Positions 10,395 to 21,110 are shown, counted from the first letter of the stretch. The stretch is DNA of 64,000 nucleotides from Rhodocollybia butyracea (GCA_015501585.1 JADNRY010000126.1:115469-179468), one strand, 5' to 3'. The notes: generated by a model not told the origin, from the letters alone. A program made the numbers and translations.

Positions 10395-11177
10395 TTTACA
10401 ATTGGCCAAATCCTATGGTCAATGGTCGAAGCAGACCAAAAAGACTGGGTAGAAAAATGCCCAATGATGGAATTCACATTGAATTCCAGTGTAAACAAGA
10501 GCACAGGGTATGCTCCCTTCGAGGTAGATAAAGGGTACATGCCATCCATGGTTCGCAAATACCCGAGCGATGCAAAAGTCTCGCCGGGTGTATGCAAATT
10601 CGCAGATTGTGCCCTTCAGCACCTCTCTGATGCCCACAATAGTCTTATCAAGGCAAGGGTAAAACAAACCTTCCATGCTAATAAGCACAGAAGGGATGAA
10701 CCCAAAATTAAACTAAATGATTTAGTTTACCTATCGACAAAGAACTTAAATTTGCCGAGGGGGAGGGCTACCAAGCCCTTACCAAAACTCTTAGGACTGT
10801 ACCCCGTCCTCGAGGTACACCCAGATTTGTCTAACTACCGAATCGGATTGCCAACAGAGTTGGCAAAGCATGGAATACACAATAACTTCCATGCATCACT
10901 AATACGCAAGCATCATCCTAACAATGATGCATTATTCCCTATGCGCTCTGTAGCAGAGCCATACAATTTTGGCAAACCATCCACAGTGGAATGGTTAGTC
11001 GATGAAATAATTGGACATCATTGGGATGGCCAAAAAATACTACTCCATGTTAAATGGAATCTTGGTGATATCACCACAGAACCGTCCACAACGTGTAAGG
11101 ACCTAGTTGCTCTAGATAGATATCTAGAACTTCAAGGCATCAATGACTGGCAACAACTTCCACGGACAACTGGTTAG
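10395..11177 (+). pseudogene. Gypsy-2 integrase C-terminus and chromodomain
   Basis: The 5'-truncated Pol end of a second Ty3/Gypsy element. The frame is open for 251 codons from about 10422 to the stop at 11175. It starts inside the integrase core (ADQKDWVEKCPMMEF, NKSTGYAPFEV), passes ANKHRRDEPKIKLNDLVYL and NNFHASLIRKH, and ends with a chromodomain segment (VEWLVDEIIGHHWDGQKI, HVKWNLGDITTEPS). The same region of Gypsy-1 matches in order but is diverged. The intact frame contrasts with the missing 5' part. The DNA is unusually rich in short perfect hairpins, for example stem TTGCCAAC at 10848-10866 and stem AACTAAA at 10711-10727. Confidence 0.88.
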
Positions 11178-11325
11178 GTCTCCATTCCAATCAAAATATT
11201 CTATATAATAGAATCACACAGAAGCAACGGCATTTGCTTCTTTTAGTAAAAGATTGCCCCAACAATCACATTTGGTGGCTGTACCTTATGTACAACCATG
11301 ATTGGGCAACACCTCATGTCGTGCC

Positions 11326-11333
11326 TATAAAAA
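11326..11333 (+). promoter_or_regulatory. TATA box of the Gypsy-2 accessory ORF
   Basis: TATAAAAA lies 44 bp before the ATG at 11377. The stop of pol is about 150 bp upstream, so the accessory ORF probably has its own promoter rather than relying on the LTR. Confidence 0.5.
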
Positions 11334-11376
11334 GGGAAAGAAAAATTTATCTTTCCCAACTTACTCTTTCACCATC

Positions 11377-13619
11377 ATGGAGAAAGACACGCCGTCGAAA
11401 GACAACAAAACACCGTCGCTGCCTTGGCAGCAACAATGACAAAACAATGGCGCTGGGCAACCAGCGCTATCTCCACCTTCTATACTGGCTCAACTGAGCA
11501 ATCAGTTGATGCCTAATCAACGAACGGTTGGCGTGTCAACAAACCCGCCAGCACAGCTTGTGTTCAGCACAGCAAATGCATATCCTGCTGAACCAGTGGG
11601 ATTACAACAAGCCAGTAACATGGCAGGTACGGGGTCATCATTGATGGCTTTCAACCAGGTATCCAACAACATTGGACACCAGTTATTGTGGACATTCCAC
11701 CCTAATATAGGGTGTTGTCTTCAGGAGATTTTGAACATGGGGATTTGTCCTCATTGTTTGACGGAGGCATTCGTTATGGCAGACCCTAGTTGGACCGCCA
11801 CTGGTAATGCTCAAGAGGAGTACTACCGGCAACACCATCGACACAATGTGTTGAACAACAAAAAGAAATCAGTGGTGCAGCTGGCCATCCAGCTTGGCAC
11901 CGCTAGCCATGACTTATCATCTCTTATGAGATGGTATACTGATTTACAGCGCGACTACAATGATGCAGCACGTGCAAAATTTGCAGCATCCAAGAGAGGT
12001 GCGACAGATACTCAGACAAGTTGGAGGGATACCGCCAGTATTTGTCTGCAAGACATGGCCATGGCTCTCCTTGTTACGAGGAGGAAAGCCAGTCTGGGAA
12101 ACATCGACAGGTAGAAGCTCCGGCTTCCACCATATTCTTGTCTAACGACGACTCAATGTCATTTGACATTGATAGTAGCGCAGGTCCAATGGACCTGGAT
12201 CCATCAACGACAGGAGCACCTACTCCATTTTCTTCCTATGCAGGAGCGGTACTTAGTACCAATCCTGCTTCATCTTCCACCATTCCTCCTGAAACTCAGG
12301 AGGATGCTCCGGCAGTACTGCCAGAACTCCCTCATCAAAGGAGTGATGGTGGCTACTTTGCCACCGATAGCTGGATTTGCTACGGCGAAGATGCCAATCT
12401 CGTCAAAGTCAATGACAATTGACAACTTCCCATTTCATATGGGATTCACACCGCTTGCAAGGCTACCCTCGCTAGAGCAGAAAATCTTATATCTGAGGAT
12501 ACTTTGCAAGTAGACATGGGTACAACACCTCATGGTGTTGGACCCTATACCTGGTCTTAGACCAGGAAGTCCGATCTCTCCGAAGAGGAGAGCTAACTCA
12601 CCTAAGTGAGTTACAATAAACTCTGCTCGTCAACTGCTTTGAACCAGTTTTTGTATTGATTGCCTGTACTGCTAAGCAGGACAAGGCTGCTAGCATCACT
12701 GCTGACACTCTGGATGGAGAAAACTCCGCCCAAAAGAAGAAAAAAGGGAAAGGCCGTATGAAGCCCGCCCCTGTAGGCTGGTCCAGCAGTACTTCTGCCA
12801 GACCCTCATCCATTCAAATGGCTCCTGCGGGCACTGCACCACGAGCCAAACTCTCACTGCCGTCCCAAAATGGTACAGCTGATGCCTGGGCGGCATATCT
12901 CGTCACCCCACAAGGGCTGACAGTACGCCCTTCAGGCATCATGTACCGTGAAGACGGTGCAGTAAGCAAGCGCTCCATTTGTGGACACCAGCTGATCAAT
13001 CCAAGGCGGCCTGATCCGCCTCCTGGAACCGCTCTGGACGTATTGTCCAGATATTTGCTTTTGGCGGCGGAGGTTATCCTCTGTCACCATTATTATCGCC
13101 ATTTAGTGGCTACGGGCAGATTACAATCGCCTCGCCTCCTCCGCCATGAACATTGTTTGCTAATTACCTCAATGGCACCATTGAGGATGTTGCCCGATTC
13201 TTTGCTGAGAAAGGAATCTCTGTTGCGGAACTCGAAGATTCTGCTTTGTATGCAGCCACCTGGCTGCAAACATTCAACCCGCATAATACGGAAGCAGCAT
13301 TAGCTGCTTCTATACTCAGGGAGCGCATGCCCCTCATCTTCGTCTCCCTGGTGGGATCAACGATCACTATTGTACTCTTATGGGTACGATAGACAATTGT
13401 CCGCCGGCCATCACAGATGTCCAGCTTACTCCAATGGTGGTGCCTACAGCACTGCAAGTGTTCAACCCGCCGCCTGTGCCTGTGCCACAGGCTTCATCTA
13501 TTGCATCAACTTTGTCGATGACAACTAACACTGCTGCTGGAGCCACTGCTCCAGCTCCTGCCGGACCTTCTTCATCATCTGGAGATATGTCTCCCCAGAT
13601 GGATGAATCTGATGGATAG
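11377..13619 (+). pseudogene. Gypsy-2 accessory ORF between pol and 3' LTR
   Basis: Starts MEKDTPSKDNKTPSLPWQQQ, meets a TGA at 11437, then stays open in the same frame to 12112. The sense switches frame near 12010 (EGYRQYLSARHGHGSPC), is scrambled around 12420-12650, and resumes in pieces to 13617 (LNGTIEDVARFFAEKGISV; SSSSGDMSPQMDES). A CPHCL motif occurs at about 11749. No known domain is recognised; it sits where retroviruses carry env. Hairpins with loops of 2-6 nt recur throughout the coding DNA, and a block of four lies where the frame is most disturbed (12523-12613). It could be a Gag-like or a virion accessory protein. Confidence 0.55.
12523..12613. other. Four consecutive perfect hairpins
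   Basis: Within 91 bp: stem CAACACC (12523-12540), stem CCTGGTC with loop TTA (12550-12566), stem CTCTCC (12576-12592) and stem TAACTCAC with loop CTAA (12594-12613). Every stem is perfect. They fall in the most frame-disturbed part of the Gypsy-2 accessory ORF. Confidence 0.9.
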
Positions 13620-13691
13620 TCCCCCCAGTAATACATCTTACTGGGGATTTATCCCATCATATTGTTCGATTAGTACCCTAGGTACTAATCT

Positions 13692-13703
13692 AGTGGGGGA
13701 GGG
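13692..13703 (+). promoter_or_regulatory. Polypurine tract of Gypsy-2
   Basis: AGTGGGGGAGGG ends directly before the TGTAAC start of the 3' LTR. This is the expected primer site for plus-strand synthesis. The same purine run next to an LTR start recurs in the inverted relative at 24219-24231. Confidence 0.75.
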
Positions 13704-13959
13704 TGTAACGCCTCCTCCCCATCTTGCCTGATTCCCTTCTGGCCGCGCCTTATGGCGCGGCCTTAACTGTTGTCGCATCACGACTCTTATCTTATCTTAT
13801 CTCACGATTAGATATCATTTCTATTCTATTCATTTTGATTACTATAACTAGTCAAATTACATAAATTACTGTAGTTCTTCTACACTACAGGTACACAATT
13901 GCATAGCCTTTGCCATGCTCTTTCGTGTGACCGTAAGACTCTCGCCTAAGGGCGTTATA
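13704..13959 (+). repeat. Gypsy-2 3' LTR (256 bp)
   Basis: Begins TGTAACGCCTCC after a polypurine tract and ends GGGCGTTATA. It aligns with the complete LTR at 23953-24218 on the other strand, whose ends are TGTAACACC and GGTGTTACA. It contains perfect hairpins at 13741-13762 and 13869-13890 and a CGCC-TAAG-GGCG hairpin near its end. The next 360 bp (13960-14320) hold no gene. Confidence 0.75.
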
Positions 13960-14326
13960 ACACTGCCGAGCAGAACAGTCCTTTAAACTCTAGGTTCTGG
14001 CTTGCTGTGCAAGCCACAGTCTCACCAATAACTCAAGAGAGTGGCCTAGTTCAGACACAGAGAGTGGTAATAAATAACTTCACTTCTCACAATAGAGTAA
14101 GCAAAGGCCAAATGTGTTTAGTATACTGAGAACCTAGGAAATGCCAACTTGAACCCAAGTCTAGGTATTTGGCTTACTGTGCATTTCACAACAGTTCAAG
14201 GAACAAGAGCTACTTAGGCAAGAGGAAAGAACAGAAAGTAATATACAAAAGAATAACTTAAAGAGGACAGTAAAGGGGGGGATAAGCCATGGAAAATATT
14301 ACAAAAAAGCGCAATAAAATAAAATA

Positions 14327-15270
14327 TCAGTCCAGGTCTGCTAGGCAGATCATTGTAGGGGAATGAACAGATACCACCAATGAATCAGTGGAAGATAGTG
14401 GGGAATGGAGATCATGAATGTGTGGAAAGTCAGGAGAGATTTCCCAACTATTTGAGAAAGTGACTGCAGAGAACTGTGTAGCAAAGCCTACTGGATCAGA
14501 TACCTCTTCTTTAAACTGCTGGAGAGCACTGTAAATCTCATCCAAGGTATATCCAAGCTGGTCCTGGATGGTGCTAACCATAGCAAGAGCCGCCGAAATC
14601 CTCCTAGCCCATGTATTATCCCCTTCAGAGTTAGCTTTGTCATGTAACTCTTCAAGAAAGAGAAATAGGGAGTAGGAATCATCAATGGTAGCCTCCAGAA
14701 AAGGTTGAACATCTGCTTGAGCAAAGCAAGCTAAACCATTGGCAAGACACTAGAGTTGAGCCAAGATACATTTAGGACATAGTAAAGAATATTATAAGCA
14801 AGAACTACTTACTTGGCGATCCCTGATCAGTTTTGCCTGTGTGTCAAGAAAATCTGGATATCCGCTCAATTCCCGGTCATTCCAAAGATCAGAAACTTCA
14901 GTAACCAACTTCTTGTTGGTCTGTTCAAGATGTTGAGAGTACAATTGCCATGCTCTGGCACTGTCATGATGTTCACGGCCATTCTGTATCAACTCTGTGA
15001 TAGTTCTACCAATGAACTGAGTCAGAGAGATTATTTAACAGGAAGCAATACAACATACTGGTCTCGTCAAGTCAACTCATCCTTGATCCACCCCAGGAGA
15101 CCATTGAGGTCAGTTGCAGCTTCAGGTGATGAAAATTGGGCAAAGAGACAAGAAGCGGCAGGATGCAGATACAATTGTGTAAACATAACCAGCAAGTTTG
15201 CAGTGTCATCAATAGGAGAAGGAAATCCAGTAGTAGACAGACTGGAAGGGTTGTTATGTGTGGAAGACAT
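14327..15270 (-). CDS. Three-exon gene of unknown function, antisense beside an LTR
   Basis: Starts at ATG 15270 (MSSTHNNPSSLSTTGFPS). Exon 2 is 15016-14813 and exon 3 is 14749-14327. Intron 2 (63 nt, GTAAGT..CTAG) joins them in phase. Intron 1 (15058-15017, GTATGT..CAG) is only 42 nt. A TGA at 15067-15069 in exon 1 and a one-base phase error before intron 1 would both vanish if one T were missing from the sequence near 15070. About 280 residues; the middle and C-terminal parts look helical (LWNDRELSGYPDFLDTQAKL; EEVSDPVGFATQFSAV). No family recognised. A TATA box lies 39 bp upstream. It may be a Gag-like or accessory gene of a retroelement. Confidence 0.6.
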
Positions 15271-15308
15271 GTTGTTTGAGTTGGAGAAAGAAAGAAAAAT
15301 TGATACAG

Positions 15309-15316
15309 CTTATATA
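15309..15316 (-). promoter_or_regulatory. TATA box upstream of the 14.3-15.3 kb gene
   Basis: On the - strand TATATAAG stands about 39 bp before the ATG at 15270, followed by a pyrimidine-rich leader (TTTTTCTTTCTTTCTCC). This is a good fungal core promoter arrangement and supports the chosen start. Confidence 0.6.
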
Positions 15317-15419
15317 GGAGGGAGTTTTCACACAAACCCAGGACAAGACACAACTTCAATTGATGGGTTTCGAGCCAACATGGGTTGAAACAGCGAGTCA
15401 TTGACTCATGCTCACTGAT

Positions 15420-16158
15420 TTTTCCAAAAATACACCCACAAAGTCCCAGAAACCGGAATAAACATGAGATTCAACTGCCCATTTAAGCTAGAATGCTCAC
15501 TAATACACTCGGAAATGAACCCGAAACTCCACAAAGATGATTAGTTTTGAGTCTGCATGAGATTCCACTTCCACTTTAATATTTATTGCTCAATAATCAA
15601 CTTGGAAATGAACCTGAAATACCAGATGTGGAAATCTCAAAGACACTCCAAACTTGAAACCAATTAATGACGCCACAAAATGAAATCTCTGATTAACTGT
15701 GATGCACTCAAAACCTTACTAGACCAATGACATCAAACATTCCCATGTAATCCACCAATCAGCCACTACTCATAATGACCATCATATCATTGATACACGA
15801 ACATTTCTATACAATCAACAATCATGATGGCTAAAGTAAATCTGATCCATGGAAATAAGGATACCGGTGGAGACTCCAACACATCACAATCATGATGTTA
15901 ATGCAACATGTGATTTGCCAACATTGGCTTTGACAATACTCGAGCAGGACAAGTGCAAAACCACACAAACCCGGCAATGCCGCCGCTAACACCAAAATGA
16001 TGAGCTTTCACACATATTCCAATTGACGTGAAATGTTCATGTAAACTCGAAACATGAATGGCAAGCTCAAAACTCAACCAACTGCATCCAAATAAAATGC
16101 CACAGTGACAGAATGTTTGCCCAAATCCATAAATGGCCTCAGAGGGTTTCGGCCTTAA
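15420..16158. other. Non-coding stretch before an LTR
   Basis: No gene seen. AT-rich, with scattered short repeats such as GGAAATGAACC-type words at about 15510 and 15604. It ends in the purine run at 16159-16166 and could be the 3' internal region of the element that owns the LTR at 16170. Confidence 0.4.
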
Positions 16159-17860
16159 GCGGGGGGTACTGTTATGACCCAATTCTACACTATAGGCATA
16201 TACACACTCTTTTTTCATTTATTAACAACCACTGATATGGCCCAGAATTGTTTGGGCATAAACATGCAGTATATGTGTGTTTTTGGCGCCAAGTCATGCT
16301 GTATTAGACATATGCACTGTACGAAGTATTCTAGAATCTGCCGTTACCACGCGGCATCATTAAAAGACACAGATGTTAATTGTTGATGACATCAAAACTG
16401 AGTCTCGGCAACAGAACACAGTTGTATTCAATGATAGTGCAAAGAATACTGAAACCCACCACAAATATGACTTATATTCAGACTATTGAAGCGATCCAAA
16501 GGGTATCGTATTACAACTAGAAGACTACTAGACAGAAGGAACAAGTATCAACGTTAAACGGTCCAAGCAGGACTTCCCATCAGAAATTGATGTGAGATTA
16601 ATGTATTGCCGACCCCGAGGAGATTGATGTATGAAGATTGATGTGCCGAGGTTCCGGGATCATTCCCAGATCATGCCGCGGCGTCCCGCAGATTTAAGAC
16701 AGCGCGTGAAATAAATATTTCATGAGCTATTTATTGAATAACAAGAGCATATGTACTCCCACACAACTCATATGGTGTATTTACACTGTGATATTGAAAT
16801 ACAGTATATAAGAAGGTGTTCCAGATGAAATGGAGGCAAGCACTTTCCTCCCCCCATTCCTGTTACAGGCTTGGTGTGGTTGGTTTGTGTCTTCTAGTGG
16901 CAAGTGCACATTAAACAAGACTACAAGTTAAATGAAATAAGAAAGTATAAAGAAAGAAAACCAAAGTCCTCAGTAACTACCTTATGCTCCAGAAAGTAAT
17001 AGCAGCGAGAGTGTTGTGAGTAGCGCATACTCTCTCTGTCAATTGTACTTTTAGTGTAAAGTCTAAGTTCAGGCAATTGAAAGATAAAGATTAAAGCATG
17101 CCTGAGTTTGTTAGAATCTTGAGACAGAAAATCTATCACAACCTTGTAAATATGATGCAGATGTATGTACTTGCAATAAGAATTCTGATTTGTTCAATGA
17201 TAACCCCCTTGAACTCATGTTAGTCTTTGGTGTGTGTTGGTGTTGGTGTGAGGTATTCAGCTTCATAGTAGCATTTTATGCATAGCCCAGAGCCGGCATA
17301 TCACCACCATGACTATCATTAATATTTTACTACCTAACACTATCGCATACATTCATTACTTATCTTCTCAACACAACTTGGGATAATGCTATTAGAGGTT
17401 GATCAATAAGGCAGACAGTGTACACAACACTGTTAGTAGGCTCTGGTCACACAGACACAGAGGAGATGAAGGTCCAGACACAGACACAAACAGAGAAAAC
17501 ACAACTTTGATATTTCACAAGTACATACAGGCTTAAATACGAGTCCAGCGAGTTAATAATAAGTACAACACGTGAAGCGTTCACAGACGGAGTGAGAGTA
17601 ATAAGACGAGAGTGGAATGGAGCACAAGGTAAGTAAGTAAGAATAGACCAGAGCACAATAATAAAGCAATGGCGAGTGGGCAGGATAAAGATAGTACAAC
17701 TAGTTCACATGCCAGTAGATACAGCGAGAGAGAACGTTCCATAGATAGTAACAAAGTGAGAAGACTGTTCCATAGTAAGTATAATGAAGATGATAGATGA
17801 CGAAGTCCAGCAAATGCTGCACATTACCATGGAAGCTGCAAAGACCCTTCCACACAGTAT

Positions 17861-18050
17861 TGACTCATTATTAGTCAACTCCAGTTCCACTAAATGACTC
17901 AATATCAGTCATCCATGACTCTACTGAATGACTCAACATCAGTCATCCACAGTTCCGCTTAAATGACTCAGTAACAGTCATTGCACACCATTCCACAGTC
18001 ATGATGACTGATTCGCAGCATTTCCGCAGTTATGACTCAAGTCTAGTCAT
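17861..18050 (+). promoter_or_regulatory. Cluster of TGACTCA palindromes upstream of a TATA box
   Basis: Five exact TGACTCA sites at 17861, 17895, 17929, 17964 and 18033, mostly spaced 33-35 bp. Most are followed 6-7 nt later by AGTCA so that each unit can also fold (stem ATGACT). TGACTCA is the binding site of Gcn4/CPC1 and AP-1-type bZIP factors. The cluster ends about 36 bp before TATATAAG (18086-18093), so it is placed like an upstream activating array of an LTR promoter. Confidence 0.6.
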
Positions 18051-18085
18051 TCTGCAGCATCTCCTAACTAGTACATATTAAACAG

Positions 18086-18093
18086 TATATAAG
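18086..18093 (+). promoter_or_regulatory. TATA box of the 16.2-19.1 kb LTR
   Basis: TATATAAG at 18086-18093, just downstream of the TGACTCA cluster. A start about 30 bp further would place the hairpin array at 18193-18506 in the transcribed leader. Confidence 0.55.
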
Positions 18094-18192
18094 GAAGCCA
18101 TATTTACCAATGTACAGTAGACATATTATTTTCTTAAATCCAAACCCCCACTTGTTTGCTGTTATCACTTGTGTGAATCACCAGACCAACTC

Positions 18193-18506
18193 ATTGTATC
18201 TTGTTGAGCTATCTCCAAGCTACAATACACATTTATACATCTTGTTGAGCTAACTCCAAGTTGTATCCACTAATATTCACCTGTTGAGCTATCTCCTAGT
18301 GAATATCTCTTTAATTGCCACTTGTTGAGCTATCTCCGAGTTGCAACTTCCTATTACTTGTTGAGCTATCTCCGAGTATTAGACACTACATTCACTACTA
18401 CTTGTTGAGCCATCTCCGAGTATTAGTTCTGATCCATATTACCGCTTGTCGAGCTATCTCCGAGGGTAATCTTATTATTATTTGTCGAGCTATCTCCAAA
18501 TAATAA
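18193..18506 (+). repeat. Array of eight hairpins with a conserved cap and covarying stems
   Basis: Units: 18193-18226, 18235-18266, 18273-18306, 18315-18346, 18351-18382, 18395-18426, 18438-18470, 18475-18506. Each has a near-constant centre, CTTG-TT-GAG-CTAT-CTC-CRAG, in which GAG pairs with CTC round a CTAT-type tetraloop and CTTG pairs with CAAG or CGAG. Outside it the arms change from unit to unit yet stay complementary: ATTGTAT with CTACAAT, ATACAT with TTGTAT, ATATTCAC with GTGAATAT, TTATTA with TAATAA. Pairing is 8-10 of 10-11 positions per unit. Confidence 0.9.
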
Positions 18507-19194
18507 CTTCTGTGAGTTTTGTATTACAAACTAGTTACTAACTGTACTTGAGCCTAGTTGTTTGAGTATATATTTTTTGCCTAGCGGTTTCAACAAACGG
18601 AAAGGCTTGCTCTATAATCTCATTGTTGAAGCCTGACCCCGTTACTATTAGGAGTCCCGCTTCTCGGGCCCGTTGCCGGTATAAGGGGAGGTACTTCTCC
18701 ATTCATGATTGTTTTTCCTTTTCTTATCTTACAGGCAAATCCTTTACCTTTGCCGCTTTATCTTTACTTACGTGCCTCATTGAAAAGCCATCAATACTTT
18801 ATTTATATTTTGATACTTTCCATTATTTCCCTCAGTCGTTGTACACTCTTGTACTACTGAGGGTAAGCTTACTCGTCTATTTACTTGTGATCTTTGTACT
18901 GATATTCACTTATAGTTTAGATTACTTACTAAGTTCACAGGTACTTATATTCCACAATACACAGTCGTTGTACACTCGTGTACTACTGAGGTTTAGATTA
19001 CTTACTAAGTTCACACTCATTAATTTCTCTTATCATTTTTACTGCCGAGTTACGTACTGTGAAGGTTTGGACGGGACTATTGATTGAGTCATAACAGGTA
19101 TCCGTTTCCCACAGATCACAGCGGGTCACAGGTATCACTTCAAAAAAATTAAGCTACTTGCAGGTACTTGCAAGAAGCCAAAAGCACCTTGTGG

Positions 19195-21110
19195 GAGGTA
19201 ATACGCAGATTTTGCGCTTAGGCTTGTAGCCATATATTTTGACAATGTATATGCGCTATACATACAATAATAGGGTTATACGGAGCCTGAATGTGATAAC
19301 TGTAGCTAACACTTAGTATCTCAGCGATAATACTGAGTTAGTTGTGATGATACACCCACAAGTGTAGTCTGATACTAAACTAGTGAGGATACTCGAGGTG
19401 CCCAGAGACATCAACACTAGATTGTCAGTCTAGTTTCTACCCACCCCAATGTATACACAAATCCGCATACTTGGATGTCTCAAAGTGGGATGAGTACTGG
19501 CGGCGGTGTTACCCAGGGAAGGCATCAGAAGGGGAATGCAATCCTCATACTGCGCTAGCGGAAAGACAGATGCCAGAGGATAAGATCTACGATTGCCTTA
19601 CGGACCAGAAGGAAGATCTTAACATGTTACAATGACTAGTTGGGTTGCAATGCGGCACAGCTGCTAGATGATTAAGCTAGGCAAATTTGATATTTGATTA
19701 TTGGCCAACTATTGACTAGGAAAGTCCTACTGCAATAAACCCGACAATCTTACAGTGGATAGGGCATTGCCAAACTGAAGCTCTGATGGTCCAAAAGCTC
19801 TGAGCATTGTGCTAGTGCACATAACTCTGGGATTCTTGGTATCTACTCAAAGCTAAGGAAGTGAACTATTGCTGCGAAATATTATTATCTTACTAGGGGA
19901 TTGAGCTGGACTTGCTCAAAACCTACCAGACAACTTCAAGGATAGACATGCAGACATGTACCTGTGTGGAGCCATGAAACATCTGATGGAAGGAACAGTT
20001 ATTTGTGGTACAAGATTCCGCAAGGACCAGAATATGTTAAGTTAACCCATTTTAATTTCTTTTACTTTGATACCCAAATCGGGACTGTACCTAAATTGGG
20101 ACAGTTTTCTAGATAAATGCACAATATGTCTGGGCTAGAGTTTCCTTTCTTAGCTAAATTCCTCTCTTTCTCAAATTTCTATCTCACTCTGTTTCTCTCT
20201 GACTCTGTTTCATCTCTTTTTGTATTGAACTAGTGGAGACCCAGTATATAAGCATGACATATTTATCTCGTAGATCAGGTTATCTTGCTACCTCTCATAA
20301 CCACCTGTTGTGACAAAGTCAAAGGTCTCTTCACCACCGGAGTCTGCTAGCCCTCTTAATTCCCCCTGGTTTAAAAGTACCGAGTCAATCAAACACCATA
20401 ACTGGGCGTTTGTTTAGGGTGCATACAGAGTCTAGCTTTCTCTTTGAAGTTAATATTATATTCTATCTTATAAAGTTTGGATTGGTGTAATAGAAGCCTC
20501 GTAACAGCTTTTGTGCCCGCTTAAGATTGAGTTAGATCTTTTGCATGAATCTAGTTGCTTCCTTAGAGGGGACAGCTTCTAGTAAGGAATTATTCGGCTC
20601 CAGAGTGAGGGTTCCTTAGCTAGCTCTAATGAGTATTAGCGAGCCACTAAGATTGTGGTACAAGTTCCTAGTGATTAAGTTCACTCACAGTTTTGTAGGT
20701 TGACCCAGAGTTTGGTCAGGGACGTTACGGCATTACACTAGCTGGAGCCAGAGTTTGCCCAGGAGTGTTTCACAACCTTGTTTCTATTGCGCTAGTTGGA
20801 GCCAGAGTTTGCCCAGGAGTGTCCTAGTTGCGTTGTATTGGTTTTGGTTTTGGTTATTGTTGGACACACACACACAACTTAGATGATAGTCTACGCTAGT
20901 TCAGTTCATAGAACTTACTAGACCTTGTCACACTGCACTAGTTCAGTTCTTTCACTACACTGGCTGGTGTATCATCTTACATTTGATATCTTAACTTTCT
21001 TTGGGGAATCTTTGACAACCCAGCCTCGCTCCCTTTAAATAAATTGATAGTCTGGTTAGCCGCAGTCTTGTATTTGTTAGGTTGTTTTCTAGCGCCTTTC
21101 ACATACCAGT
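19195..21110 (+). repeat. Diverged copy of the 1842-bp solo-LTR-like repeat
   Basis: Aligns along its length with the 41092-42933 element: both share GGGTTATACGGAGCC-type and GATAATACTCAG-type words at the left, CTAGTTGCTTCCTTAGAG in the middle, and three GCCAGAGTTTG units near the right end, closing with CTAGCGCCTTTCACATACC. Many differences and indels show it is old. No target duplication found. It carries no ORF. Confidence 0.75.

Larger units (their letters stand above)
10711..13959. repeat. Hairpin-saturated Gypsy-2 DNA
   Basis: Perfect inverted repeats with short loops occur repeatedly in coding, non-coding and LTR parts. Examples checked base by base: 10711-10727, 10848-10866, 11198-11214, 11221-11240, 11334-11357, 12155-12170 (stem AATGTCA), 12181-12197 (CAGGTCC), 13291-13310 (GAAGCAGC), 13537-13554 (CTGGAGC), 13623-13646 (CCCCAGTAA), 13668-13690 (GATTAGTACC, loop CTA), 13741-13762 (GGCCGCGCC, loop TTAT) and 13869-13890 (CTGTAGT). 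The stems differ in sequence, so this is not one dispersed repeat. Confidence 0.85.
16170..19096 (+). repeat. Candidate 2.9-kb LTR (possibly composite)
   Basis: The left end TGTTATGACCC follows a polypurine-like GCGGGGGGTAC. The right end GAGTCATAACA is its near-complement, so the unit has TGTTATGA..TCATAACA termini. Inside are two TATA-like boxes (about 16803 and 18086), a cluster of TGACTCA sites (17861-18050) and an array of eight hairpins (18193-18506) about 100 bp after the second TATA. A length of 2927 bp is long for a fungal LTR, so a nested insertion is possible. No ORF of interest is present. No second copy is in the window to confirm it. Confidence 0.5.

Noticed and set aside
15072..15401. 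109-codon ORF on the - strand
   Set aside because: Overlaps exon 1 of the 14.3-15.3 kb gene in another frame and reads through its TATA box; Leu/Cys-rich shadow.
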